Assembly (NCBI GenBank): GCA_000611775.1
Contig: KK106981.1
Coordinates: 9,947,183-10,011,182 of the forward strand
Direction: 5' to 3'
Source: Umbilicaria muhlenbergii
Lineage: Eukaryota > Ascomycota > Lecanoromycetes > Umbilicariales > Umbilicariaceae
DNA: 64,000 nt
Part shown: one piece after another, positions 12,801 through 24,679 of the stretch
Numbering within the stretch: position 1 is the stretch's first letter
Layout: every line of letters starts with the position of its first letter
Translations under genes and position numbers: made by a program
Notes under the pieces: model-generated
The model's database searches: none
What the model was told of the DNA's origin: nothing
Seen by the model: the letters and a program-made list of their open reading frames with translations, nothing else

Positions 12801-15220
12801 GTTTTTAAAACATTTTAACATCAGTTGCAGCATTCAACATAATCATGAGTGACTTATTCACAGCAAACCTCTTATTTTCATTAAAATTAACAACAGAGAC
12901 TTTGCTGCTGAACAGAATCACTGTATGCAGTGATGCAAGCACTTTACATCAAATCACTGAAATTATCAATCAATACCCTCAGTTATGAGAAGATTAAGAC
13001 AATGTTGTTGATGTTCTTAAATTAAAGTGAATGAACATATCACTTCTGAACAACTGAAGAGAGCTCTACAAGGCTGAGTAAATCAAGATGTACTCACTGA
13101 GAAAGCAGAACAAAGAGTTAATTAATAAAACATTTAATAAATTACATGCTGAGAATCACCTGAAATGAGCATCAACTGTCACTTCATTCATGTATCCCTG
13201 TTTTGTCATATGAAGAGACACTCAGGAGGGCTGTAAAGGCAGAGTAATGATCAACATATAAGTCTTAAACAAGATCATAATGCTGAATGCTTACTTCATA
13301 TCATCTCAAGCTGAAATCCTCACAGCAGTTCATGAGTTAAGCTACATATCAACAGTAAACTGCAGCAGCTTCTTTTATTAATGAAGAGTAAAGTTAAAGA
13401 CTTGTCACAAGCTTACAGTGTTCTCTCACTGAGATCAGAAAGTGTTCAAAGTGATTATAATAAATTATTAAAACTCCTCTATTTATATTTAAAGAATGAT
13501 TGACAAAGTCCTTCATGAGCAACATCAATTTGCATGAGTGTATGTGAATGACATTGTCATATTTTCTATCATCTTAAATGAGCACCTACAACATTTAAAC
13601 AGTGTATTTAAAATATTAATTGAAAGGAACATCTGCCTCTCCCTTAAGAAGTTATTTCTTAATTATTCCTCAATGAAGCTGCTTAATCAGAGAGTTGATG
13701 CTTTAAAATTGATCACAGCAGTGAAAAAACTTGCAGTCATAACACACTTGAAGTTTTTGAGATCACTGAGCGCTCTGAAGAAATATCTTGATCTTATCAA
13801 GTATCTTCAACAATACATACTGAAGTATGCAGCAATCTCAAAGTCACTTCAGGAACAAAAAACACTGTTAAATAAAATCATTAAAAAGCAGGCAGGTAAG
13901 TCAGTCAGAGGTATAATGAGAAAAAAGATCATTAAAAAAGTAAAGATAAACATGTCAACTTCATGAAAGCTTTAAGCATTTAATTAATTGCAGGCAATGT
14001 TCTTCTGATCAATCATATTAATTCACTTCAATTTAACTCATCAGCTTTATGTTGATCTAAATGTGTTAAAAGAATTCAGATTCAACACTCACATCTATCA
14101 TCATTAAAGTGATGATGAAATCAAGGCAGAATCAGCTTCAGAGGTGAAATAAAAAAACATGAAACTTATATGTTTCCTCAGCAGGCTGCTAACAGATGCT
14201 GAGATTAAATACTGACTCACTGAGTTGAAAGTAGCAGGTTTAGTATGAGTTATTAAGAAGATTCAACACATGATTGAGTCAACTGTCAAAGTCATGATAA
14301 TATACACTGATCACTCAGCCATTATCAACATTGTATGTCAGTCAAGCCTATCAACAATATTAATTAAGAAGATGAATTTACATCTTATCTGAGCATTTAA
14401 ATACCTTCAACACTTCTGCCTTGACGTTTACTACAAGCCTGAGAAATTTAACATGATATCAGACGCGCTATTCAGACTGATCAGTTGAGATTATCATCAA
14501 GAATCAGACACATCAACTTTAAACACTTTTTACATGACATGATCTTATAACACTGAGGCAGCTGTGTACTCAATATCACTAGTTGAGTTAAATAAAGAGT
14601 TTCAGAAGCGCCTCATTGCTGAATACAATGAGAACACTCAGTGAATAAGAGTCAAGACAATGATTGAGGTTAACATCAAGCTACATGAGAACACCTCAGC
14701 TTTATCATATAAAGTAATAAACAGCTTGATCTACTACAAAGATTCTGAAATCAGACTTTAATTAAACATCTCAGCTGTAAAAGACTTGAAAAAAGAGTTA
14801 TTTCAGCAGGCATATGATGAGTTAAATCACTCAAGATACATAAGAACACATGAGCATTTAATAGAAGAATTATACTTCTTTAATCTTTTGAAGAAACTTC
14901 ATGAGTTTATCTGCTTATGCCCTCAATGTCAGCTCTGTTAAACACTTAAGCATAAATTATACAGCACTCTTCAATCAATTCTGATGTCTTCACAGTCTTT
15001 TCACATCATTTTATTAAACTTTATACTGAGACTGCCTGTAACACCTCTGCTGAAAGAATATGACTGCATAATGTCTTTAACAGACAAATTCAGCAAAGCG
15101 GTAAGCTTTTGTAACAGATGATGTCATAGTGACTGAAGTAATATTATCATTCACTGAACTATTGATATCACAGTTGAATAGAACTTAAAAGATAAAATTA
15201 GTAAATTATCTTTAATACAT
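9868..15220 (+). pseudogene. Ty3-type gag-pol relic of element 1
   Basis: Recognisable pieces in order on the + strand follow. A gag region lies at about 10850-11800. A C-x2-C / H / C zinc motif lies near 11840-11910. A protease-like region lies at about 12050-12400. Reverse transcriptase lies at about 12900-13960, with the active-site box mutated to YVND at 13541-13552. RNase H lies at about 14040-14480, with a YTDHSA block. Integrase begins near 14810 with an H-H-C-C zinc domain (HDEL... CPQCQLC to about 14945) and a core (TDKFSKA near 15080). The integrase signal fades at about 15200-15220, before the end of the catalytic core, where the antisense element begins. Stops are TGA and TAA throughout. 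Confidence 0.8.
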
Positions 15221-15454
15221 GAGTTGAGCATGAGCTCCTAACTATGAATCTACCTGTGATTATATAAACTTTAGGAGACTCATGTGATTAAGATGATTAT
15301 AATGATTAAACTCTTGATCACTTTGAACAGCTCAATCACCCTGATTGAGATGATTAAAGTGTTTAAGCTCTCACTTGCTTTAATCACTTTGATTGATATC
15401 AGCTGTTCACTGCAAGTGTATACTTTTAAGTATTGTTCTGATTAAGTCATAACA
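15221..15454 (-). repeat. Probable 3' LTR of element 3 (left end)
   Basis: Read on the minus strand, a purine-rich run (AAGAGGAGCTAA) just inside 15455 is followed by TGTTATGAC at 15454-15446, the layout of a polypurine tract and LTR start. A TATA-like TTTATATAATC follows at about 15263. The outer boundary (about 15221) is only where the element 1 integrase fades. No matching LTR was found at the right side, so this rests on position and the tract alone. Confidence 0.45.
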
Positions 15455-15984
15455 TTAGCTCCTCTTATAAGGTTTTCATCCTCAGAAATTAAAAGCTCCT
15501 CATGCTTTACTTCAATGACAGAAAAATTACTCAGTTCTTAATTCACTGCTCCTGCCTGACTGATCATATCATCAATTATGAAAGTCTCATCATGTGACTC
15601 TGTCACTGCTGCATCTTCAGTGATCATGAGTGTTTTATGTTTTTTAAATCTGACTATTGCAGTTTTTATATTTAATCAGGTGTTGCTTGTGACCTTGTAA
15701 TTTCTTCAGCTGAGTTGAATCATGTTAGAAAAGAACTTCTTCATTTGTGAAAAGAAAAAACAGACATTTCTGTTAAAAAGTAAAAGTTGAAGGTGAAGAA
15801 AGAAAGACTTCACAAACAAATTACTCTTCTCAAGAAGTGACAGACAGATTTAATTCATACTGAGCTTTAAAACATCAAAGAACTGAAGCAGGAGGAACTG
15901 ACTCAAGATTAAATTATTAATTCTCTCTCTGACTTCTTTGAACTCTTCATCATTTTTGATGACTGACTGACAACAGGTTCCTCT

Positions 15985-17826
15985 GATGAAATTGATGTAA
16001 TTTTACTGAATAATGAGTAAAGTTCTCTTCTGACTCTCATGTGTTCCCTGCCGTGTCATAGCCTTTTCATTTGATTAAATAATGAGGTTCATCATTTATC
16101 TCTTGCTGATTTAGAATTTTTTCTACTTTAAACTCAGCATCTTGACTCTCAGGATTGATTTCAGATGAATTATCTTATAATAATGTTCTTGAATCTGCTG
16201 ATTCAAGTAGAGATATGTGAAATACTGAGTGTATTCACATGACTGATGAAAGTTTAAGTTCATAGTTGACACTTCCTTTCTTCTTTGAAATGCAAAAAGG
16301 TCTCAGCTTCTTGTGATTTAATTTGTTGCTTAATCACTTCATTTTGATGTTGTGATGCAAGAGGTATACTTTATCTCTCTCTTTAAAAGTAGTTCTTCTA
16401 TTTCTTTTTTTATTATGATATATCACTGATCTTTTTAAGGTAAACTTTATGTCTCATTGTAGTTTCTTATGAAGGTCTTTTAAATGATTCACTTATACTT
16501 TCACTTTTTGTGCTATGATTGTTAACCCTTTCACTTCATTCATAGATGAGTTAAACCTGTAGTTGATGTAAAATGATGATACTCTCATGAACTTCATTGT
16601 TACTGTGTTATAAATTAACTGAGCTATCAGTAAGAGTTCTACTCAATTAATTTGTTGATAATTAACATAGCAGCGCAAGTACTGTTTCAACATTTAATTT
16701 AAGTGTTCAGTCTGTTCATCTGTTTGAGGATGATATGTGATAAATAACTTATGATGTATTTCTAATTGATTCACCAGGGATTTTCAAAATTTGAAAGTGA
16801 AAAGTTTATCTCTGTCTGAGATTATTTCTTCTGACAGCTCATGATTGACTGTTATAATTTTTAAGAATATGTATGTTAATTCTTCTGCTGATGATGACTT
16901 CTTATAAGGTAGAAAGTATTCATACTTTGTAAATTAATCTGTTATGATGAGTATTATGTTGTATAACACTTTCATCAGGGGTTCCTTTGACTTTGGTAAT
17001 TTTATCACAAAATTCAGTGTGATGCTCAATCATGATTGTGCTGATGTTGATGATGACTTCAGTAATTCATATGATTTATGATGCTCTGTCTTGTTTTTTC
17101 AGCAGGTGTCACACTTTTAAATGATTTTCTCAACTTTCTTCCTTATTCATGAGAAGTAATATGTTCATGTAAGTCATTTCAGTGTCTTCTTAATATCTTG
17201 ATGTTCATTCATTTTGCTAAAATGACACTCTTTTATCAGTGTTTCTCATAAGCTGACTGATATGTAGATCAGGCCTTGAAAAAGTAAGAGGCTTTTTTAC
17301 TTTTTAAAGCTTTTGTGATTATTAATATTTTGAAGAACTTGCTGCATTAACTTGTCATTCTTTAACACTTTTTGAACTCAACTTTTGAAGGTGTTATTTT
17401 TAATTTTTATTGTAAAGTTGACTTCTTTATTGTATATTATGCTCCCTTGCTCATCCTCTCAGAGGATAACTTGATTTATGATTAACTTCTCATGCAGATA
17501 ATCAGCTCATCTGCTGAGAATGTTCACTTTAACATTTTCTGATTCTTTTTAATAATGAATCTTAAAATTATACTGTGATAATTCTTCTGATCAATGAACT
17601 TGTCTTCAGTTTAGAACTTTCATTATCATAAAGTATAATAAATTCTTATGATTTAAATACATCTGAACCTCATGCTTTGATCCTTCAAGATATACATGTC
17701 ATTGCTTGAATATGTCAACAATAATTAACAGCTCCTTGTCATGTATCTTGTAACTTTATTCAGTGTTTAAAAGCTTTCATGAGTAATAAGTTATTAATCA
17801 CAGATGTCTCTTATCATTTGATTGAT
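15985..17826 (-). pseudogene. Element 3 pol relic: RNase H end, integrase, chromodomain
   Basis: One disrupted minus-strand reading frame. The chromodomain is the clearest piece, with Glu-Lys-Ile-Leu, then YLIKWKGYD, then AGNTWESEENF. Integrase residues are harder to place because of stop codons and substitutions. The frame is continuous in sense with the 24672-28134 segment once element 2 is skipped. Confidence 0.65.
17822..17826. repeat. Target-site duplication TTGAT, left
   Basis: TTGAT precedes the left LTR of element 2 and recurs at 24672-24676 directly after the right LTR. Confidence 0.88.
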
Positions 17827-18054
17827 TATGAAATTATCACGTCCCTTACTAAAAAGGGAAGTATAGTTGAGGTATGTGACAGCATGAGATATAAATGTAT
17901 AAAGGTTATATAATTCTAACTATATAAAATTAATAACTAAGGAATGAAGATGAGATCAAGCAGTGCAAAGTTTTCATGTAACTCATTAACACTGTTAAGT
18001 CATCTGTAGAGCACATGCTCTACATGAGTCTTGAATTATCATTAACTCATGACA
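17827..18054 (-). repeat. Element 2, 3' LTR (left)
   Basis: 228 bp. On the minus strand it starts TGTCATGAG. Its end is mutated (TTTCATA) compared with the right copy (ATCTCACA), restoring a TG...CA layout. It contains the conserved block CCCTTACTAAAAAGGGAAG shared with the right LTR. Confidence 0.88.
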
Positions 18055-18075
18055 ATTGCCTTCCCCTTATGCGGC
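18055..18075 (-). other. Polypurine tract of element 2
   Basis: On the minus strand the run CATAAGGGGAAGGCAAT abuts the LTR start TGTCATGAG. This is the plus-strand priming site layout of LTR retrotransposons. Confidence 0.6.
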
Positions 18076-18419
18076 GGCCCTTCAGCGCAGAAAGGTGAAT
18101 GATTAATAAAAGGCTCAATTAACTGTTGAAATGATGATATGACATCAATGCTGACTAAGTGAGATGATAGTGAGGTGAGTTAATCACATGAACATGAAAA
18201 CCTTAAGAAGTGAAGCAGCAGCAGTGAAATCATGACAGTGAAGTCATGACAGTGCTTTAATAACACTACTCAAATCACAGGTGATGATATCATAATAAAA
18301 GCTTCAAAATATAAATATTATCAACTTCTCAATCTTCTGTCATCAACTTTTGTGTGAGCAGTGATTCATCACCTCAACATCATATACACACCCTCAACTC
18401 ACATCATCTTCATCATCAC

Positions 18420-19183
18420 AACATCAGTCATTATGCTTGTAAGTCAGAGAAGCTGACTCTGCAGATGCACTTTTAATGTGAGTCATCATATAATACTCAC
18501 TCATTGTTAAGTGCTTCATTAAATTTCATGCACATTTTATTAAACCTTTCTGTCTCTGTTGTTCTCATCACTTCACGGATGACATGACTCAGGTATGTGA
18601 CATCAGGTTAAATGTTAAGTGCGCATATTATGTAAATTTGCATAAAGTTTATTTTTTAATAAGTTTAACCTGCTCACCTGTTGTATTTCACTGATGATTT
18701 AAAGTCTTTGTGCATTTCACCTGCAAGGTTAACACCTTGATACACTTGATTAATAAAGTTAATATTAACACTTCTTCATCTGCTCTCCTGATCACTCTCA
18801 AGGCGTGTCAAAAGTGTTATAACAAGAAGATCATGATGCATCTCTGTGTTGTCAACTGTCATTAAAAGTTGTTAAAATTGAAGTTTATTATTGAAATCAA
18901 CCTCCTGCTCCTCAAGCAGCTCAAATGCAGCAACAACACACTTAAAGATATTTTAAATATCATGTGATATTCAGTTTAACCTTCTTCTCTTCACTCCTGA
19001 CATGATAATTATAAACAGTTAATGTGCATTCTATTTTAAAAGTGTTTACCTGTCATTGTCAATAATGATGATGATGATGATGATGACAGAGATTTCTCTC
19101 CTTTCAAGAAGTTGAAAAGATCAGAGGAATCAAAGAAAAATGATGAAGATAAGAAAAAGAACAGTGATGATAAAGATGAATAA
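18420..19183 (+). pseudogene. Possible captured host-gene fragment inside element 2
   Basis: Between the 3' LTR and the chromodomain of element 2 there is about 1.3 kb that is not Ty3-like. On the + strand, opposite to the element, it shows coding-like features. There is a pyrimidine-rich leader (18380-18420), a GTATGT donor-like site after CTCAG at 18593, an open stretch at about 18775-18965 with a Lys/Leu-rich helix, and a final stretch at 19061-19183 encoding poly-Asp, then SPFKKLKRSEE, then a Lys/Asp/Glu-rich acidic-basic tail and TAA at 19181-19183. This tail looks like the C-terminus of a nuclear protein. The region is mutated like the rest. No family recognised; could be chance. Confidence 0.35.
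19065..19086 (+). repeat. (ATG)n / (GAT)n microsatellite
   Basis: Seven uninterrupted GAT triplets; on the + strand they would encode Asp repeats at the start of the acidic tail described for 18420-19183. Confidence 0.95.
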
Positions 19184-19439
19184 ATAATATTTTGTCAGCA
19201 TTTTGCTGATCTTATATGATAATTTCTTTTTCCTTTGATCCTGATCAGGTATGCTGTTATAATGATAATAATATTATGTTTCTCTTATGTCTTGCTGATG
19301 ATTCATCTTTTTTAATGAACTTGTCATCCTTGATTCTTGTCATAGATCACTTATAAGATCTTGATAAAATCTGTAAAACCTCTTGAGGAAAATCAGGAAA
19401 GAGTGTTTTTATGACATTAATTAAATCTTTTTAAATCAC

Positions 19440-22400
19440 TTTCTTTTATGCTCATTTAATTTATTATTAAAGGCTGCTTATATTTCCTGCACACCTTTTA
19501 AGTTCTTTTTTAACACTCATTGATTATATTCTTCTGATCAACCCTTTCATCTCATTTTGTACAGAATTTCATTCCTGAATTTTCAGTGATTTAAAATCTC
19601 TTCAACTTCATATTCTTCTTCATCATCAATTAGCTTTGAAGGTGACAATAATGATTTGAAGTCATCATCAGCTCTGCACTGATATGACTTCAGATAAGAG
19701 ACATGAAAGACATTATGAATTTAATAAATGAGCAGTAAAGTTAACCTGTAAATCTGCTTCCCTATTAAGTCTTCAACTTAAAATGATTTAATGAATTTGT
19801 AAAATAATTTTCTGCTTAAGCGCTTCTGTCATAAGTTCTTCATGAATAACATTATCAAGTCTTTCACATTATAGGTCTTGAGTTTATGTTTAACATCATA
19901 ATATTTTGCTTGAGAATTAATTATATTTTCTCATCATTGTGACAGTGCTTCCTGTATGTCATGAAATCATTTCACTTAATTTTTAACTGCAGATACCTCT
20001 TTTTTCCTGAAGTCATCCTCAACTTTAAATCTTACTTTCAGATGATAAACATACATGACATAAAAAAAGCTGCACTTTATTGATGCTTGCATTTCATTGT
20101 TGTAAGTGAATTCTGTCAAAGGTAAAAGATTCATTCAGTTGTTTTGTTCATCTGAGTAATAATAATGAAGATAATGTTTTAAGATTTAATTCTGCTGTTC
20201 TGTCTGTTCATTCATCTGCAGGTGAAAGGCAGTGCTTAGTTAATACTTCATTTTTAAATAGTAGCACATTTCTGATCAGAAAGTGCTTGTGAAAACTGAT
20301 CTCTGATCAGAGACAGCCTCTTTCAGTACATTGAATCAGCATATTATTTTCTCATAAAACAAGTCAGTCAACTCTGTTGTCATAATTATTTTCATGATTT
20401 GAATATATCAAGTCATTTTCATATATCAATTCATAATTATTAAGATCACATCATAGATGTAATTCTTGCACTTACTTGACAGCAAGTTGATGATAAAATT
20501 CATTATAACTTGCTGTCATGATTCTTCTGACTGAGGCAGCGCCTGTAACTCATCATAAAGATGATGTTTAAGCACTTTCACCCTTTGACAGATGTCACAT
20601 GACACAACATAATCTTTAACATCTTGACTCATATCAATTCAATAATATTTATGATTAATTAATTCAAGAGTTCTTTCTACCTTGAAATGCTCTGTCAAGG
20701 CATCATCATGATGATGTTTCAAGATCTCTGCTCTTATTGACTTTTCTTCTGAAATGTATATTTGTTCCTCATGAAATAAAAGGCCTTCAGAGTTAAATCT
20801 TCAGAGACTTTCAACTTTAATCTTGTGCTTCACTGATGTACAGTCAGTGTTGCATGTCACTTTTACAAATGAATCATCATTTTGTAAAGTTCAAATCAAA
20901 TTTCTTAAAGATAAACTCAAGCTTTCATCAGCTGTTTCATGAATGACAAGATCTCTTATCATCACATGTGAAACAAGTTGTTTATAATCAACAGTTTCAG
21001 TGACAGAGTTAAGCTGTTTCACAGTTACATTATAATCATCATGAGCAAGCATTTTATTATCACTTCTTCAGCATTTTTTCTGAAGTTTAAATTTTTTAAT
21101 CTTGATCATTCTCCTCACTCCTGTGAGCAACTGCCTCACAATAGAGGCGTATCTGAGTGAGAATATATTCACAAGAGTGATTAACTTTCTCTGAAGTGTT
21201 AAGAGTAATTTCTTTATAATTTCACTCATCTCTTTGACATCTCTGTAATCTGATCACCTCAACAGCACATCAGCAGGGTTGATTTTTTTAAACTGATGCA
21301 GAATATTAAAATTAAAAGCAGTGAACTTCATTGCTCATCATGCTTGCTTATCATTTAATTCCTTTATGTTCATAAATCCTCATAAATTGTTATGATCAGT
21401 TAATATCTTTATAATATGACAACTGCCTTTGAGATAATGATGTCAGTGTTTAAATATCATAATGATGACAAGGAGCTCCTGATCATGAGTTTTATATTAA
21501 ATCTCTGAAGGAGACAGCTTTCTTAATTAAAATGTAATTGAATGTCACTCTCTGTTATTCAACAGCTGAGACAGGATGTCAGTGAGTTTAATGATTAACA
21601 CATCAGTTTTCACCTGTATTCATAACTTCAGATTGAAGTGAATCAGGATAAATGCTGTTGTAAAAACTTCATGAAGGTGATTAAACACCTTCTTTGTGTT
21701 GTTTGAGAATTTAAAAGGCTTAAACTTCTTTTTATTCTTGCTACCTTTCATAAGGTTTGTCAAGGGGGCTGTAACTTGTGAATAACATTTAATAAAGTGT
21801 TTATAAAAGTTCACAAAGCTCAGGAAGACTTGTACTTTCTGAAAAATTCTTAATATTAATCAGTCCTGTATGATGTTCACTCATCATGAATTCATCACTA
21901 CGCCTTCAGTTGTGATAATAAACTTTAGAAATTTCACCTTGATAATGAAGAATTCACACTTCTTAAGGTTCATGTAAAGTTGAAATCAGTGAAGTTAATT
22001 TAACATCTGCTTAATATGCTCTTGATGTTGCGCTGATAATTCTGAGTATATAAGGATGTCATCTAAATAGATAACACAAAAAACATTCACAAGCTCTGTT
22101 AATGCTCAGTTGATGTAAGCTTGAAATGTAACTGAAGTGTTGATCAATCTGAAAAGCATGATCATATACTTAAAGTGACTGTAATGCATGTGAAACATCA
22201 TTTTTCACTTGTCACTCTTCTTTATGCAGATACAGTGGTAAGCATTCTTTAAATTCAGCTTCATAAATAACTTAACTTCATTAAGCTGATTCAACATTTC
22301 ACTTATAAAAGGTAACAGGTGCCTGTTCTTGATGATCATTTTATTTAATTCTCAGTAATCAACACATAAGTGCAGCTCTTCATCTTTTTTTATAATAAAA

Positions 22401-24400
22401 AGGACAGGTGCTTCTGCAGAGTTCATAAAATAATGAATTCAACCTTTCTTTAAGATGTCATTCAAATATTCTCATAACACCCTTAACTCAGTATTGAAGA
22501 GGTTATACAAAGAGTCATAAGATGAATTTGTGTCATTCAGGTCAATTGCATGATCATTGATTTTATGAGATGAAAGAAGGTCAGCATTCTCTGTTAAAAA
22601 CACATTCACATAATTAATGTACTTCTCAGGTAAAGCTTATGTTATTTCAACACTTTGTATGCACACCTCTGATGCAGCATCATCACTCAGACTGACTCAT
22701 ATCATGATGTAGACAGCAAAGTGATCTTGAATCTCTCTTGTGAATTCATCAGATGACTGTAACTCAATAGACTGCTTTTTAATGTTGAAGCGTCACGCCT
22801 TCATTCTGCAGTCAATTCACACATGTTCAATCTTTAATGCAGAAAGTTTAAGAATAAGAGATGATCCTGACTTATTTAAAATGTAAAACACATGTTCACA
22901 TTCATGAGATTATCCTCAACTGTTAATAAGCTGATAACACATATGATAAACACTGAAGCAGTAAGCCTTCTGATCATTTAAGAATTAAGATTGAGGCAAC
23001 AAACCCTTCATATGAGTCAATTGATGCTTAATAATGAAATGTTGTGAAATCACATTGACTTCAGCTCCCGTGTTCAATAAGGCTTGCATGAGTATGACAT
23101 CATCATTATGAAGAACTTGTTCATCAACAATTAAATTAAGCTTTAAGATTACTTTTGTTCAGTGCTTCAGCAGCATGAAGCCTTCACTGAAGTGTTTTCA
23201 TTTTTTAATGCTGAAACAGCTGCAACTGAGATCTTATTTAAATTCAAGTTCTTCACAGGTTGTGAATAATCAGGAGAATAATGTCTCTTCTGATTATAAT
23301 TTCAACAAGTCACATGTGATAAGTTTTTTATTTCAGAAGTTTTTATTGATCTGCTTTCACATTTATTATCCTGCTTGTTCTTCTTCTTGCCCTCATCAGG
23401 CTTGTGATCTTTATTCTCAGCAGGCTTTAATGATAACTCAGATTTGCAGCTGAAGATAATTGTTATATTAAAATTTGCTTTCAACTTCATGACACCTCTT
23501 AAACATTGATTATTCTTCAGGCATGCAGTCAAGGTGATGATTTCCTTTCAAGTTGTAAATAAGTTCTGATAATTCATCAAGGCTGCTTGAACCTCAGGCT
23601 TCAACTTTGTGAAAAAGTGAGTCCTCATGTGCTCTTCATTATAAGGAGGTAACTGAGCTTTCAAAGTGCTTAAATAATTATTAAAAGCTTGAACTGATTA
23701 ATGAAGTAGTTGAACAGCATCATTATACAGCTGAGTGATGTGAAGCTGACAGTTCACAGGGTCCTCAATAATGTTGAGCAAGAATTTCACAAAATCATCT
23801 CAGATGACTGTGAAATAATCTTTAATCTCATCATCTCACAGTCATGCCTCCTTTGGTTCATTCTTTAAATATTGCATGATGTAAATCATTTTATCCTCTT
23901 CATGAGGGAAATCAGTTGAGTTGAAATGAAAAATATTTCTTGCATTCTGCACTTAATTCAGGTACTCCTTCACATTCTTGTCATAATATAGCAGCAACTC
24001 CTTTGCCTGAATTCTTGATTATACATTTTGTATTAACAGTGTTTCATCAGCGCTCTACTTGCTAATTATGAACTCAGCATTCATTGAGTTGAAAAATCTC
24101 TCAGCTGAGGTATCAACATGAGTGACAGAATCTTTAAGTAAATTGATTTGTAGTGTTAAAACTTTTATTCAGAGCTGCTGCAGCTCTTGCCTCTTTAAGA
24201 GTTCATCTCACTGTCATCTCACTTGTGTGATTTCATCATTAATGTTGCACATTGTACCGCCTGAGGATCCTCTACTTATGAGGTTCACTTCACTGATGTC
24301 AGAAGAAATGAGTGATGTTTCATGATTATTTTGTTGATTCTTCATCATCATGTCTCATTCTGCTTCAGAAGTTTAACATAATTGATTTCAAGTTTACATC
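19440..24400 (-). pseudogene. Element 2 gag-pol relic with chromodomain
   Basis: On the minus strand, from right to left, these pieces appear. Gag runs from about 24400 to 23300. A CCHC knuckle lies near 23260-23305 (Asn-Tyr-x-x-x-x-His-Tyr-Ser context). A protease region lies at about 23050-22700. Reverse transcriptase lies at about 22550-21830, with the box YLDDILIYS encoded at about 22040-22070. RNase H lies at about 21700-21280 (TDHNN near 21390). Integrase lies at about 20950-19900, with a zinc domain (CDICQRVK near 20570), a SDQRSVF block near 20290 and LSTAFHLQ near 20225. The chromodomain lies at about 19540-19460 (YEVEEILNH, then YKMRWV). The order PR-RT-RH-IN-chromodomain defines a chromovirus-type Ty3 element. 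Confidence 0.85.
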
Positions 24401-24443
24401 TTATCTCAGGTCATCATCCTTCTGAAGGTAAAATTATTAAAAC

Positions 24444-24671
24444 TGTGAGATTATCATGTCCCTTACTAAAAAGGGAAGTATAGTCAAGGTATGTGACAGC
24501 ATGAGATATAAATGTATAAAAGTTATATGATCTTAACTATATAAAACTAATAATTAAGGAATGAAGATGAGATTAAACAGTGCAGAGTTTTCATGTGACT
24601 CATTAATGCTGTCAAGCTGCTTATAAAGCACATGTTTTACATGAGTTCTGAATTGTCATTAACCTGTGACA
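24444..24671 (-). repeat. Element 2, 5' LTR (right)
   Basis: 228 bp, same blocks as the left LTR. On the + strand it starts TGTGAGATTATCATG and ends CCTGTGACA. The LTR pair differs mainly by C/T and G/A transitions. Confidence 0.88.
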
Positions 24672-24676
24672 TTGAT
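24672..24676. repeat. Target-site duplication TTGAT, right
   Basis: Identical to 17822-17826. Removing element 2 and one TTGAT rejoins the RNase H gene of element 3. Confidence 0.88.
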
Positions 24677-24679
24677 TAA

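Larger units (their letters stand above)
15455..17826 (-). mobile_element. Element 3 (antisense chromodomain Ty3 element), 3' part
   Basis: The minus-strand translation gives, from right to left, the end of RNase H (about 17560-17820, with the HDKELL-type region mutated), an integrase with zinc domain and core (about 16500-17350), and a chromodomain at about 15985-16130 (a YLIKWKGY block followed by NTWE). The right edge, at TTGAT 17822-17826, is where element 2 jumped into the RNase H gene. The other half is at 24672-28134. Chromodomain-bearing Ty3 elements target heterochromatin; that is family knowledge, not seen here. Confidence 0.75.
17827..24671 (-). mobile_element. Element 2: complete antisense chromodomain Ty3 retrotransposon
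   Basis: It is 6845 bp between TTGAT duplications, with 228 bp LTRs at each end (17827-18054 and 24444-24671). The gag-pol relic reads on the minus strand from right to left. A purine-rich tract (AAGGGGAAGG on the minus strand, near 18058-18070) lies just inside the 3' LTR. It interrupts the RNase H gene of element 3, so it is younger than element 3. Stops throughout make it inactive. Confidence 0.9.
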
